A stretch of 64,000 nucleotides of DNA from Namhaeicola sp039714555 (GCA_039714555.1 JBDLJB010000003.1:83239-147238); one strand, 5' to 3'. Counted from the stretch's first letter, positions 53,230 through 63,627 are shown. The notes: generated from the sequence alone by a model not told the origin. Made by a program: numbers and translations.

Positions 53230-54357
53230 ATGTCGGGCATTTATATTCATATTCCATTTTGTAAACAGGCTTGTTATTATTGTGATTTCCATTTTTCAGT
53301 TTCCCTTAAGCGCAAAGATGAAATAATAAATGCCATTGGTTTAGAAATACAGTTGCGAAAGAACGAATTACAAAATAATATAGAAACCATCTATTTTGGC
53401 GGAGGAACACCTTCTTTACTGTCGATTAATGAGATTCGGTCTTTGATTGATTTGATATATCAAAATTATAATGTAATTGAAAATCCCGAAATTACACTTG
53501 AAGCCAATCCTGATGATCTTACCAAACAAAAAATTAAAGAATTAGCAGCTACAAGAATTAACAGACTAAGCGTAGGTGTACAATCTTTTTTTGATGATGA
53601 TCTGCATTTTATGAACCGTGCACATAATGCAAATGAAGCAAAGGAGTCTTTGTTAAATGCTATTCACCATTTTGAAAATATTACAATTGATTTGATATAT
53701 GGCGTGCCAAATATGACAAATGAAAAGTGGAGAGAAAATTTGAATATTGCTTTTGAAATGAACATCCCTCATATTTCCAGTTATGCTTTAACCGTTGAAA
53801 AAAGAACAGCTTTAGCAAATTTTATTAAAAAAGGCAAATATCCGGCATTAGATGAGAATTTAGCACAACAACATTTCCAAATATTAGTTGAAGAAACAAA
53901 AAAGCATCATCTTATACAATATGAAATTTCCAATTTTGGTAAGTTAGATTATTTCTCAAAGCACAATATGTCTTATTGGCAGGGAAAACATTATTTGGGA
54001 ATTGGACCTTCAGCACATTCTTTTGATGGTAGATCGCGTAGTTGGAATGTTTCAAATAATGCAAAATATATCAAATCAATACAGCAAAAAATACTTCCTC
54101 AAGAAATTGAGAATCTAACTATTAATGACAAATTTAATGAGATCATCATGACCGGTTTAAGAACTATTTGGGGGGTTTCATTACAACAAGTTGAAAGAAA
54201 TTTTGGACTTGACATTAAAAATGAATTGATATTTACAGCTCAAAGGTTTTTAAAGAACAATACTTTAAAAATTGAAAATGACAAATTATTAATTACAGAA
54301 AAAGGTAAATTTTTGGCGGATGGTATTGCTGCTGAATTGTTTATTGTAAACAAATAA
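53230..54357 (+). CDS. hemW: Radical SAM protein HemW (coproporphyrinogen oxidase-like, heme chaperone)
   Basis: A 375-residue radical SAM protein. The [4Fe-4S] motif is CKQACYYC (Cys11, Cys15, Cys18), followed by FGGGTPSLL and EANPDDLT. HemW proteins resemble HemN but bind and deliver heme and lack the extra HemN N-terminal region; the start MSGIYIHIPFC is typical for HemW. Confidence 0.93.
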   Translation: MSGIYIHIPFCKQACYYCDFHFSVSLKRKDEIINAIGLEIQLRKNELQNNIETIYFGGGTPSLLSINEIRSLIDLIYQNYNVIENPEITLEANPDDLTKQKIKELAATRINRLSVGVQSFFDDDLHFMNRAHNANEAKESLLNAIHHFENITIDLIYGVPNMTNEKWRENLNIAFEMNIPHISSYALTVEKRTALANFIKKGKYPALDENLAQQHFQILVEETKKHHLIQYEISNFGKLDYFSKHNMSYWQGKHYLGIGPSAHSFDGRSRSWNVSNNAKYIKSIQQKILPQEIENLTINDKFNEIIMTGLRTIWGVSLQQVERNFGLDIKNELIFTAQRFLKNNTLKIENDKLLITEKGKFLADGIAAELFIVNK

Positions 54358-54494
54358 GAAATTTTTTAGATCTTAGGCCGAACTCTGGTTTATGGTATAA
54401 TCAAAATTACTATGTATGTTTACCCAACGAATTCTTTTTTATTTACAAACCGATAAATTTTATTACTTTTAACCTGAGTTCAATAAATATTTTT

Positions 54495-55130
54495 ATGGAA
54501 GCACTTTTAGGACTTTTTCTTGGCGCTATAATAACTTATGGGGTTTTAAATTATATAAAATTTCAAAAGAATAAAGAAACCACCAACCAGCAATCTGCTA
54601 TTTTATTGGAAAAGATCAGGAAAGTTTGGAAACTCATAACAGTTGAAGGAGAATTTGCAGAGATCTATCACTATGAAAATGTAAAAGAACGTTTTTTAAG
54701 TATGGTAACCAGCAAAAAAAAGGCAATTATTTTAATAAATGCAAAAGCACATATAGGGTTTGATCTGTCAAAAATAAAAATGGAAGCGATCAATGAAAAA
54801 AAAGTGATAAGATTGACAGCGTTTCCTCAACCTGAAGTTTTAAGTGTTGAAACCGATTTTAAATATTACGATAAAAAGGATGGTCTTTTTAATAAATTTG
54901 ATTCTACAGATCTAACAGAATTAAATATCAAAGCCAAAAAACATATTCTGGATAAAATTCCAGATAGCGGTCTGTTAGAATCTGCAAGAACAGAAGCAAT
55001 AGAAGCCGTTTTAATGATGCAAAACATTGTTGAAACTATAGGTTGGACTCTAGATTATCAGGATTTATTACTTTCTCAAAACGAAAAATTGCAGTTGGAA
55101 AAAATGAATACAAAGAAACTTATCAATTAA
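54495..55130 (+). CDS. DUF4230 protein
   Basis: A 211-residue protein with an N-terminal span (2-20) and a single DUF4230 domain (FAEIYHYENV..., KAHIGFDLSKI, LPQPEVLSVETDFKYYDKKDG-like core). Usually anchored to the inner membrane; no known function. The C-terminal LLESARTEAIEAVL helix is typical. Confidence 0.85.
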   Translation: MEALLGLFLGAIITYGVLNYIKFQKNKETTNQQSAILLEKIRKVWKLITVEGEFAEIYHYENVKERFLSMVTSKKKAIILINAKAHIGFDLSKIKMEAINEKKVIRLTAFPQPEVLSVETDFKYYDKKDGLFNKFDSTDLTELNIKAKKHILDKIPDSGLLESARTEAIEAVLMMQNIVETIGWTLDYQDLLLSQNEKLQLEKMNTKKLIN

Positions 55131-55212
55131 ATGTAATACTAGTTACATATACATCTTAAATGTAGTAGTATTTTTGCACCGGATTTAATAAAAATAAAAA
55201 AATATTACTATA

Positions 55213-55590
55213 ATGAATATAGATATTAGATTTGATAATAGCGGAAAAATAATTCCTTCTTACGGAGGTAAAGAGATCACGATGGATGATTCTCCTTATA
55301 TGATATTTTTGGCAACTGCCGGTATGTGTTCAGCAGTTTATGTAAGAGCATTTATGACACAAAGAGGAATGTCATTAGAAGGCGTTACACTTATTCAAAA
55401 AATGAATTATAATCGTATGACAAATATGATCGAAGAAATGGAAATATTAGTTGACTTACCTGAAGCTTTCCCAACAAAATACAATAAAGCGATAAAGGCA
55501 GTTGTTGATCAATGTCCTGTTAAACAGCACTTTGTAAAACCACCTTTAGTAAAGGTTACAACTAATTTAGATGTTGCTGTTCAAGCATAA
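55213..55590 (+). CDS. OsmC-family protein
   Basis: A 125-residue OsmC/Ohr-fold protein. The two redox cysteines are Cys39 (ATAGMCSAVY) and Cys101 (VVDQCPVKQHF), the pair used to reduce organic hydroperoxides. It is close to the YhfA-like subgroup. -7-like TATTTTTG at 55169-55176. A strong terminator follows. Confidence 0.9.
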   Translation: MNIDIRFDNSGKIIPSYGGKEITMDDSPYMIFLATAGMCSAVYVRAFMTQRGMSLEGVTLIQKMNYNRMTNMIEEMEILVDLPEAFPTKYNKAIKAVVDQCPVKQHFVKPPLVKVTTNLDVAVQA

Positions 55591-55614
55591 TGAAGTAGGT
55601 TAAGCATTTTGATT

Positions 55615-55647
55615 AAAAAAAACTCCCTTTTTAGGGAGTTTTTTTTT
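55615..55647 (+). terminator. Intrinsic terminator after osmC-like gene
   Basis: AACTCCCT (55621-55628), T4 loop, AGGGAGTT (55633-55640) with A-run before and T-run after. Confidence 0.9.
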
Positions 55648-55764
55648 GCCCATATTTTAACATTTTTTTTTAATGTTAACTTTTTAAAAGCTATTTCATT
55701 AAAATTTATAAAGTATAAGCTATACAGTTTATATTTGTATTTTTACTAATCAAAATCTTTAAAT

Positions 55765-57447
55765 TTGAATCAGGAAAAAGCTTTATCTATTTTAAGATCC
55801 GGAAAGAATATTTTTTTAACGGGTTCTGCCGGAACAGGTAAAACATATGTATTAAATAAATATATTCAGTACCTTAAAGAAAGAAGAATTCCAGTTTCTA
55901 TAACAGCTTCAACAGGAATTGCAGCAACCCATCTTGAAGGAACTACAATTCATGCATGGTCAGGTATTGGTATAAAAAATACACTTTCATTAGCCAATTT
56001 AAGAGAATTAAAAGAGAAAAAATATCTAAAAAAAAATATCGATAATAGTAAAGTACTTATCATTGATGAAATTTCTATGTTGCATAGAAAACAATTTGAT
56101 ATGGTAAATGAAGTTCTAAAATTTTTTAAAGAAACCGATGAACCTTTTGGGGGAATTCAATTGATAATTTCAGGAGATTTTTTTCAGCTTCCACCAATTG
56201 GTGAACAAAATGAAATAAATCGTGATAAATTTGCTTTTATGTCACAGGCATGGTTAGATGCAAATTTTACAATATGTTATTTAACTGAACAATTCCGGCA
56301 GACCGACAACCAACTCAATGATATTCTCAATGAAATTCGTTCAGGAAATGTTTCGCAAAGAGCTAAAACAATTTTAAGTTCAAATACCAATGAAATAACA
56401 TCAATTGAACCTACAAAGCTTTACACACATAATATTGATGTTGATAGAATTAATACCGAACAATTACAATTAATAAAAGGGAAGAATAAGATTTTTAAGG
56501 CTAAGATAAAAGGGAATTTAAAATTAGCAGAAACCGTTAAAAAATCAATTTTGGCTCCAGAAAATCTGATTTTAAAAATTGGTGCAAAAGTAATGTTTGT
56601 AAAAAATAATTATGAAAAAGGATATTTAAATGGTAGCCTTGGTAAAGTGATAAAATTTAATAAGGAAAATATACCAATTGTAAGACTCCTTAACGGATAT
56701 GAAATTAATGCTGAGTATGAAGAATGGAGAATTGAAGATGAAAAAGGGAAATTATTAGTGAGTTATACTCAAATTCCTATTCGTTTAGCTTGGGCAATTA
56801 CAGTTCATAAGAGTCAGGGAATGACCTTAGATAGTGCAACAATGGACTTGAGTAAAACTTTTGAAAAAGGACAAGGATATGTAGCATTGTCTAGAGTAAA
56901 AAGTTTATCGGGATTAAATTTAACCGGATACAATAAGATGACACTTGTTGTGGATAGTTTGGCTTATAAAGCAGATAAGAGGTTTCAAGAATTATCATTA
57001 GAAGCCGAAAGAGATTTTAGAATAAATGATTTAGAAGAACAAGCAATAAATTTCATTAAAAAAAGTGGAGGTATAACAAATCTTGATGAAATTAATGAAA
57101 ATAAAAAAAGCCTTAAGAAAGATAAAAAAACTAAGAAAAAATCTACTTATTTAGTAACCAAACAATTGATAGATAAAGGATATTCGTTAAAAGAGATTTC
57201 AAATGAAAGAGAACTTACAATAGGTACAATATCTACTCATTTGATTAGAGTTTCAGATTTGTATCCCGATACAGATCTATCAAGATTTAAACCAGATAGA
57301 AAAATTATTTCTAAAGTTAAAAAAGCTCGCAATGCAATTTTAAAAGCCAATCCAGAAGAAAATAGGATAAGTTTAAAACCAATTTTTGATGCACTTAACG
57401 GTGAAGTAAGTTATGGAGATATTAAATTAGCATTGGTGTTTTTGTAA
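55765..57447 (+). CDS. PIF1-like helicase with C-terminal HTH domain
   Basis: A 560-residue SF1B helicase. Walker A is GSAGTGKT (20-27), Walker B is LIIDEISML, and motif III is ISGDFFQLPP. Also present are LTEQFRQTD, GAKVMFVKN, ITVHKSQGMTLD and YVALSRV (motif VI). A C-terminal module (about 465-510, LVTKQLIDKGYSLKEIS..TISTHLIR) resembles the HTH_40/RQC-type winged helix. Unwinds DNA 5'-3' by homology. TTG start: no in-frame ATG lies near, and Walker A spacing supports it. -7 TATATTTG at 55730-55737. Confidence 0.9.
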   Translation: MNQEKALSILRSGKNIFLTGSAGTGKTYVLNKYIQYLKERRIPVSITASTGIAATHLEGTTIHAWSGIGIKNTLSLANLRELKEKKYLKKNIDNSKVLIIDEISMLHRKQFDMVNEVLKFFKETDEPFGGIQLIISGDFFQLPPIGEQNEINRDKFAFMSQAWLDANFTICYLTEQFRQTDNQLNDILNEIRSGNVSQRAKTILSSNTNEITSIEPTKLYTHNIDVDRINTEQLQLIKGKNKIFKAKIKGNLKLAETVKKSILAPENLILKIGAKVMFVKNNYEKGYLNGSLGKVIKFNKENIPIVRLLNGYEINAEYEEWRIEDEKGKLLVSYTQIPIRLAWAITVHKSQGMTLDSATMDLSKTFEKGQGYVALSRVKSLSGLNLTGYNKMTLVVDSLAYKADKRFQELSLEAERDFRINDLEEQAINFIKKSGGITNLDEINENKKSLKKDKKTKKKSTYLVTKQLIDKGYSLKEISNERELTIGTISTHLIRVSDLYPDTDLSRFKPDRKIISKVKKARNAILKANPEENRISLKPIFDALNGEVSYGDIKLALVFL

Positions 57448-57470
57448 TAAATTATCAGTAATTTTACTTT

Positions 57471-57821
57471 ATGAATATTGAAGAATTCAGAAATTATTGT
57501 TTAAAAAAACCTTGTGTTACCGAAGGATTTCCTTTTGATGAAACGACTTTAGTTTTTAAAGTCTGTAACAAAATGTTTGCTTTAACTGGATTGGAAAGTC
57601 CTGAATTAAGAGTAAATTTAAAATGTGATCCTGAACGTGCCATTTTATTAAGAGAAGAATATTCGAGTATTATCCCAGGATATCATATGAATAAACAACA
57701 TTGGAATACAGTTATTGTTGACGGTTCATTTTCAGACGATTTTTTTAAAGAATTAGTTGATGACTCTTATAACTTGATCGTTAAGGGATTACCTAAAAAA
57801 GTTAGAGAAGAACTTTTATAA
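57471..57821 (+). CDS. MmcQ/YjbR family protein
   Basis: A 116-residue protein of the MmcQ/YjbR double-wing fold (MNIEEFRNYCLKKPCVTEG, ALTGL, NLKCDPERAILLREEY, GYHMNKQHWNTV). A DNA-binding role has been suggested for the fold but function is unproven. 23 nt after the helicase gene, 13 nt before the dehydrogenase gene. Confidence 0.9.
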   Translation: MNIEEFRNYCLKKPCVTEGFPFDETTLVFKVCNKMFALTGLESPELRVNLKCDPERAILLREEYSSIIPGYHMNKQHWNTVIVDGSFSDDFFKELVDDSYNLIVKGLPKKVREELL

Positions 57822-57834
57822 TTTACATTACAAA

Positions 57835-59418
57835 ATGATTTCAGGTAAAAATTATATAGGAAACAAATTATCCTCACTGGGAAATATAACTTTTAGAACT
57901 TTTAACCCGATCAGTAATACTGAAAATGAAACTCTTTTTACTGAAGCTTCAAAAGAAGAAATTGAAAATGCAGTTGAATTGGCCAAAAAAGCTTTTAAAG
58001 CATATAAAAATATATCTGGTAAAAAAAAGAGTGATTTTTTAAATGCTATAGCTGATGAAATTTTAGATTTAGATCATAGTTTATTACAAATCTTCACACA
58101 AGAATCGGGTTTAAATATTGAAAGAGCTATTTCTGAAAGACAAAGAACGATCTGGCAATTACATATGTTTGCAGAATTGGTAAAAGAAGGTTCTTGGGTT
58201 GAAGCTACTATTGATACCTCAATTATTGATAGAAAACCAATTTCAAAACCTGATTTACGAAAAATGCTTAAACCTTTAGGTCCGGTTGTAGTTTTTGGTG
58301 CCAGTAATTTTCCGTTGGCATATTCAACTGCCGGTGGTGATACCGCTGCTGCTTTGGCTGCCGGTTGCCCTGTTATTGTAAAATCACATCCAATGCATGC
58401 CGGTACAGGTGAGATGGTCTCTTCTGCAATTATAAAAGCTGCTGAAAAGACAGGAATGCCCAATGGAGTTTTTTCAAATTTAAATAGTAGTGGGATAAAA
58501 GTAGGACAAGATTTGGTGAAACATCCTTATGTTAAAGCTGTTGGTTTTACAGGAAGTGTAGGAGGAGGAAGAGCGTTATTTGATCTGGCCAACCAACGTG
58601 CAGAACCTATTCCGGTTTTTGCCGAAATGGGTAGTGTAAATCCGGTGATTTTGATGCCAAATGCTGCTAAACAAAATGGTGAAACATGGGCACAGAAGTA
58701 TGCTGGTTCCATTACTTTGGGTAGCGGTCAATTTTGTACCAACCCGGGATTGATCATTGGGATAAAAGAGGATACGTTACAAGATTTCATTAAAAATTTA
58801 GCTAAAGAGATTGTAAAGGTAGAGCCCTCTTGTATGTTACACCCTAATATTATTGGAAATTTTGAAAGAAATAAAGCAAAGGTTTCTTCACAAAAAGGAG
58901 TTAGTGTAAAAGCAGGCTATACCAATGATGTACCGGAAAATTATGGGAGACAAGTTATTATAACGGTAGAAGGAGAAACATTTTTAAAGAATACCACTTT
59001 GCATCAGGAAGTTTTTGGTCCGTTTTCTATGGTAGTTCAATGTAAAGATAAGTCACAGCTCCTTGAGATCATCAATAATTTGGAAGGACAATTAACGGGA
59101 ACAATTTTAGCAGAAAAAGATGAATTAGAACAAAATAAAGATATTTTTGAAGCTCTACAAAATAGGGTTGGTAGAATTATTTACAATGGTGTTCCAACCG
59201 GAGTAGAGGTATGTCCATCTATGCAACACGGCGGCCCTTATCCGGCTTCAACCGATTCTAGATATACTGCTGTTGGAATTCATTCAATAAAGAGATGGGT
59301 ACGCCCTATAAGTTTTCAAAATTTACCAAATGAATTATTACCTGATGAATTAAAAAATGAAAATTCATTGGGAATTTCTCGATTGGTTAATAATGAGCTA
59401 AAGATAAATTCTATTTGA
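57835..59418 (+). CDS. Aldehyde dehydrogenase (2,5-dioxovalerate / alpha-ketoglutaric semialdehyde type)
   Basis: A 527-residue NAD(P)-dependent aldehyde dehydrogenase. GASNFPLAYSTAGGDTAAALAAG and CPVIVKSHPMH are signatures of the long dioxovalerate group. The catalytic Cys is in GSGQFCTNPG and the general base Glu in PVFAEMGSVNP. It could finish a pentose, uronate or hydroxyproline pathway, but no partner enzymes are nearby. Confidence 0.9.
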   Translation: MISGKNYIGNKLSSLGNITFRTFNPISNTENETLFTEASKEEIENAVELAKKAFKAYKNISGKKKSDFLNAIADEILDLDHSLLQIFTQESGLNIERAISERQRTIWQLHMFAELVKEGSWVEATIDTSIIDRKPISKPDLRKMLKPLGPVVVFGASNFPLAYSTAGGDTAAALAAGCPVIVKSHPMHAGTGEMVSSAIIKAAEKTGMPNGVFSNLNSSGIKVGQDLVKHPYVKAVGFTGSVGGGRALFDLANQRAEPIPVFAEMGSVNPVILMPNAAKQNGETWAQKYAGSITLGSGQFCTNPGLIIGIKEDTLQDFIKNLAKEIVKVEPSCMLHPNIIGNFERNKAKVSSQKGVSVKAGYTNDVPENYGRQVIITVEGETFLKNTTLHQEVFGPFSMVVQCKDKSQLLEIINNLEGQLTGTILAEKDELEQNKDIFEALQNRVGRIIYNGVPTGVEVCPSMQHGGPYPASTDSRYTAVGIHSIKRWVRPISFQNLPNELLPDELKNENSLGISRLVNNELKINSI

Positions 59419-59437
59419 CTTCATTAGTATAGTATTT

Positions 59438-60541
59438 TTATTGTAACACCTCTTTTTGTTTTTTGTAAAATGCATCTGATTGGTGTTGCATTAATTCTTC
59501 TGCTTTTTGTTTTTTATAGGCATAAATATTTTCTTCTTCACCAATATCATAATAGACTTTATTATTTAATATGACATCAGTTTTTAATAATTCTTCACGT
59601 TGATTTTTTTGTTGTTCAACCCATACTTTGATCTGATCTTCTTGATCGTCAAACTTTAAATCATATTCGCCTTTTTGAGATATTAGTTTTGCAAGAATTG
59701 GTGAAGTTTCAATAGCTAAGAATAATAAAAATATAAAAAAAGATGGTAGCCAGGGTAGTTTGTCTAAAGCATTTATTCTAGCCATCAACCCATCAAAACC
59801 ATCAATTATTGGTTGACTGTTAGCTGTTTGTAATTTTTGTTTCTCTCTTAAGTCGTTTAAAATAATTTCTTTATTAGCAATTAGTTTTTTGTTTTCTTCT
59901 CTAAGTTGTTGTAATTCTTGAATTGCCAGATCATGTTTTTCTCTTTTTTCTTTGTAAACAGGACCTTTTCCAATTAGAAGAGTTCCTTTTCTTCCTTCTG
60001 CTTCTGCTATATAAGTACTGTACAGATCATTAACTTCCATCTCTTTGTTTGATACAGCATCTTTTAATTTTTGTATTTCAGTTGATACACGATTAATTTC
60101 AGGAGTATATTGTAAAGCAATTTGGTCTTTGTTTTGAAGAGTTAAATCATTCTTTTGCTCTAATAATACTTGATTGATCTCTTTTTCGAATATTTTTAAT
60201 TCTAATGGTTTTGCTATGACAACTGCAATTATAATTGCTAATATTATTCTCGGTATTGCTTGGCCGAATTCAATCCAGGGTTTTCCTTGTTTTTTGATAG
60301 TAGATACAATAAATCTATCCAAATTAAAGATCAATAAGCCCCAGATAAATCCAAAACCAATAGCTAAATATACAGAATCAAAAACAGTAAAAAGTGCATA
60401 TGCTGAAGCAATAAAGGCCATGACGGCTGTAAAAAATACTGTTCCGCCTATTCCGGCATATTTTACTTGTTCAGATTTTGAGCAATTTTGAAGTAGATCA
60501 ATGTCTGCACCGGAGCACATCCAAAAGAATTCTTTTAGCAT
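59438..60541 (-). CDS. DUF4407 membrane protein
   Basis: A 367-residue protein with four spans: a cluster of three at about 35-110 and one at 255-275. Between them lies a long periplasmic or cytoplasmic coiled coil (about 120-230, rich in E, K, Q, L). FNLDRFIVSTIKK after the second span and CSGADIDLLQNC near the N-terminus mark the DUF4407 family. Function unknown. The mRNA start can fold into a hairpin (see 60541-60568). Confidence 0.85.
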   Translation of the reverse strand: MLKEFFWMCSGADIDLLQNCSKSEQVKYAGIGGTVFFTAVMAFIASAYALFTVFDSVYLAIGFGFIWGLLIFNLDRFIVSTIKKQGKPWIEFGQAIPRIILAIIIAVVIAKPLELKIFEKEINQVLLEQKNDLTLQNKDQIALQYTPEINRVSTEIQKLKDAVSNKEMEVNDLYSTYIAEAEGRKGTLLIGKGPVYKEKREKHDLAIQELQQLREENKKLIANKEIILNDLREKQKLQTANSQPIIDGFDGLMARINALDKLPWLPSFFIFLLFLAIETSPILAKLISQKGEYDLKFDDQEDQIKVWVEQQKNQREELLKTDVILNNKVYYDIGEEENIYAYKKQKAEELMQHQSDAFYKKQKEVLQ

Positions 60542-60568
60542 CTTATAAAGTCTTTAGAATTTATAAGA
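60541..60568 (-). repeat. Inverted repeat touching the DUF4407 start codon
   Basis: TCTTATAAA (60541-60549) and TTTATAAGA (60560-60568), 10-nt loop. In the minus-strand mRNA the downstream arm ends in the A of the AUG, so the hairpin could limit ribosome access. The remaining gap up to 60695 is AT-rich with nothing else noted. Confidence 0.4.
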
Positions 60569-60695
60569 CGCGTTGAATTGATTATTTGTTACATTGTTAA
60601 GTCATAAAAAAATGGTAAAAGTTTGTTAAATAAAAAAACGAACTGAATCATGTGTCAACAAACTATTAAGATTTCATACTTTTATTATCAATGAA

Positions 60696-62090
60696 TTATT
60701 GATCTTTAAATAATTCGGTATAATATTTATAAAACAAAGGAATTGTTTCAATACCTTTTAAATAATTAAAAATACCAAAATGCTCATTAGGTGAATGAAT
60801 GGCATCACTGTCTAATCCAAATCCCATTAAAATTGTTTTGCTTTTCAGTTCCTGTTCAAAAAGTGCAACTATAGGAATACTACCTCCGGATCTTTGTGGA
60901 ATCGCTTCAACACCAAATGTTTCGGTATAAGCTTTATTGGCAGCCTTGTAACCTATATTGTCAATTGGAGTAACATAAGCATCACCACCGTGGTGGGCGT
61001 TAACTTTAACTTTTACAGATTTTGGAGCAATATTTTTAAAATGTTTACTAAACAATTCAGTGATCTCATCAGGAATCTGGTCAGGAACCAATCGCATTGA
61101 TATTTTAGCAAATGCTTTTGAAGGAATAACAGTTTTAGCACCTTCACCCGTATATCCTCCCCAAATACCATTGACATCTAAAGTAGGTCTAATTGAATTC
61201 CTTTCGTTGGTTGAATATCCTTTTTCACCAAAAACATCATCAATATCCAATGCTTTTTTATAGGCATCTAAAGAAAATGGTGCTTTGGCCATTTCAGTGC
61301 GTTCTTCTGCTGTAGCTTCAATAACTTTATCGTAAAAACCGGGTATGGTAATATGATTATCCTTATCAAGTAAAGAAGCAATCATTTTAGTTAAAATATT
61401 GATTGGATTGGCAACAGCACCACCATATAAACCAGAATGTAGATCTCTGTTCGGACCTGTTACTTCAACTTCAACATAGCTCAAACCACGTAGTCCGGTT
61501 GTTATTGAAGGTTGTTCGTTACTGATCATTCCGGTATCAGAAATTAAAATTACATCATTACTTAATTTTTCTTGATTTCTTTTTACAAACCAACTCAAAC
61601 TTGTGGATCCTACTTCTTCTTCACCTTCAATCATAAATTTTACATTACATGGTAAAATATTCTCTTTGATCATGTATTCAAAAGCTTTTACATGCATGTA
61701 TAACTGACCTTTATCATCGCATGAACCTCGTGCAAAAATAGCGCCTTCAGGATGAATTTCTGTTTTTTTAATAATAGGTTCATAAGGAGGTGAATCCCAA
61801 AGATCAAGAGGTTCTGCAGGTTGTACATCATAATGACCATAAACTAAAACAGTGGGTAAATTTTTATCAATAATATGCTCCCCGTAAACTATTGGATTAC
61901 CCGGAGTTTCACAAATTTCAACTTTATTACAACCGGTATTTTCAAGGGAATCTTTAATAGCGTCAGCAGTTTTTAATAGTTCATTTTTATATTTTGGATC
62001 AGCACTAACTGAAGGAATTCTTAATAGCTCGATCAATTCGTTAATAAATCGATCTTTATTTTCTTGTACGTAGGATTTTATTGTAGTCAT
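60696..62090 (-). CDS. M20 family dipeptidase
   Basis: A metallopeptidase of about 464 residues cleaving di- or small peptides. Metal ligands appear in YGHYDVQP (His, catalytic Asp), GSCDDKGQLYMH (Asp), EGEEEVGS (catalytic Glu, Glu), and a late His in SPNEHFG; the dimerisation region holds RDLHSGLYGG. No signal peptide. The frame extends 8 residues further (62114), but MTTIKSYVQENKD at 62090 matches the family start. Confidence 0.93.
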   Translation of the reverse strand: MTTIKSYVQENKDRFINELIELLRIPSVSADPKYKNELLKTADAIKDSLENTGCNKVEICETPGNPIVYGEHIIDKNLPTVLVYGHYDVQPAEPLDLWDSPPYEPIIKKTEIHPEGAIFARGSCDDKGQLYMHVKAFEYMIKENILPCNVKFMIEGEEEVGSTSLSWFVKRNQEKLSNDVILISDTGMISNEQPSITTGLRGLSYVEVEVTGPNRDLHSGLYGGAVANPINILTKMIASLLDKDNHITIPGFYDKVIEATAEERTEMAKAPFSLDAYKKALDIDDVFGEKGYSTNERNSIRPTLDVNGIWGGYTGEGAKTVIPSKAFAKISMRLVPDQIPDEITELFSKHFKNIAPKSVKVKVNAHHGGDAYVTPIDNIGYKAANKAYTETFGVEAIPQRSGGSIPIVALFEQELKSKTILMGFGLDSDAIHSPNEHFGIFNYLKGIETIPLFYKYYTELFKDQ

Positions 62091-62182
62091 TTTTAAAAAA
62101 TTTAAGAATATCAAAGATATAAAAATTAAATACCTAAATTTAAACCATTAAAAGGAAATATATAACAAAAATAATATTGGTA

Positions 62183-63535
62183 ATGAATTCAAGAAGAGAC
62201 TTTATTAAAAAGACAGCTTTTGCAGGTATGGGAGTTGCATTAATACCTGGGTTGACTTATGGAAATCAAAAAAGTGAAACCAAATTAAAAGTTGGTTTGA
62301 TCGGTGTTGGGTTGCGTGGTACAAATCATCTCAATAATTTATTGTTGAGAAATGATGTTTTGATTACTGCTATTTGTGATGTAGACCCTAACAGAATTAA
62401 ATTAAATCTTGATCTGATCAGTAAAGCCGGACAAACAAAACCAAAAATTTTTGATAAGAATGATTATGATTATAAAAATTTATTGGCACAAAAAGATATT
62501 GATGCTGTAATAATTTCAACACCTTGGTTATGGCATACCAGAATGGCTAAAGATGCTATGTTAGCAGGGAAATATACCGGAGTAGAAGTATCTGCAGCCA
62601 ATACCATGGAAGAATGTTGGGATTTGGTAAATACGCATGAGCAAACCGGTACACACATGATGATTCTCGAAAATGTAAATTACCGAAGAGATATTATGGC
62701 GGTATTAAATATGGTAAAACAAAATGTTTTCGGAGAATTGATTCATTTTAGATGTGGTTATCAGCATGACCTTAGATTTGTAAAATTTAATGATGGAAAA
62801 ACTCCTTATGGGAAAGGTGTTGAATTTGGTGAAAAAGGTATTTCAGAATCCAAATGGAGAACACAACATTCTTTATTGAGGAATGCTGATGTATATCCCA
62901 CCCATGGAGTGGGGCCTATAGCAGTTATGACAGACATTAATAGGGGCAATCGTTTTATGACGATTACTTCACATGCAACCAAGAGTAGAGGTCTCCATAA
63001 TTACATTGTAGAAAATGGAGGTGAAGATCATCCAAATGCAAAACTTAATTTTAAGTTAGGAGATGTGGTAACCAGCACAATTGAAACAGCAAATGGTGAA
63101 ACTATTATCGTTACCCACGATACAAATCTACCACGACCTTATTCTTTAGGATTTAGAGTGCAAGGAACAAAAGGACTATGGGAAGTTGATGGAAAACGTA
63201 TATATATTGAAGGTAAATCAGATCCTCATCGTTGGGATGTTGCTGACGATTGGTTAAAAAAATATGATCATCCACTTTGGAAAAAATATGGAGAACATGC
63301 AATGGGAGCTGGTCATGGCGGAATGGATTTCTTTGTTATAAATGCTTTTGTAGAATCAGCGAAACAGAATATTGCGCCCCCTTTAGATGCCTATGATGCA
63401 GCTGCATGGAGTGCTATAACCCCCTTATCGGAATTGTCAATTGAAAATAATGGTGAACCTCAGGATTTTCCTGATTTTACAAGAGGATTATGGATAAAAC
63501 GGAAACCTTATGATTGGATAAAAGATACTTATTAA
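62183..63535 (+). CDS. Gfo/Idh/MocA protein, GH109-like, Tat-exported
   Basis: A roughly 450-residue oxidoreductase-fold protein like the NAD-dependent glycosidases of family GH109. The N-terminus MNSRRDFIKKTAF is a twin-arginine signal. The NAD motif is KVGLIGVGLRGTNHL; STPWLWHTRMAKDAMLAGK and GYQHDLR follow. Histidines in TSHATKSRGLH and GAGHGGMDFFVI fit the active site. Likely acts on alpha-linked N-acetylgalactosamine or related sugars. A TTG 6 nt upstream is in frame; the ATG here is preferred. Confidence 0.9.
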   Translation: MNSRRDFIKKTAFAGMGVALIPGLTYGNQKSETKLKVGLIGVGLRGTNHLNNLLLRNDVLITAICDVDPNRIKLNLDLISKAGQTKPKIFDKNDYDYKNLLAQKDIDAVIISTPWLWHTRMAKDAMLAGKYTGVEVSAANTMEECWDLVNTHEQTGTHMMILENVNYRRDIMAVLNMVKQNVFGELIHFRCGYQHDLRFVKFNDGKTPYGKGVEFGEKGISESKWRTQHSLLRNADVYPTHGVGPIAVMTDINRGNRFMTITSHATKSRGLHNYIVENGGEDHPNAKLNFKLGDVVTSTIETANGETIIVTHDTNLPRPYSLGFRVQGTKGLWEVDGKRIYIEGKSDPHRWDVADDWLKKYDHPLWKKYGEHAMGAGHGGMDFFVINAFVESAKQNIAPPLDAYDAAAWSAITPLSELSIENNGEPQDFPDFTRGLWIKRKPYDWIKDTY

Positions 63536-63565
63536 AACAGGAGGATAAATATTTAAAGCATTGTT

Positions 63566-63593
63566 TTGTAATTAGTAAAAATGTGTATATTTG
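63566..63593 (+). promoter_or_regulatory. Promoter of tRNA-Leu
   Basis: TTG (63566-63568), 17-nt spacer, TATATTTG (63586-63593), an exact -33/-7 pair; transcription would start near 63600. Confidence 0.75.
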
Positions 63594-63627
63594 CACCCGC
63601 TTAACACAAGAAGCAAACCAATCTATC

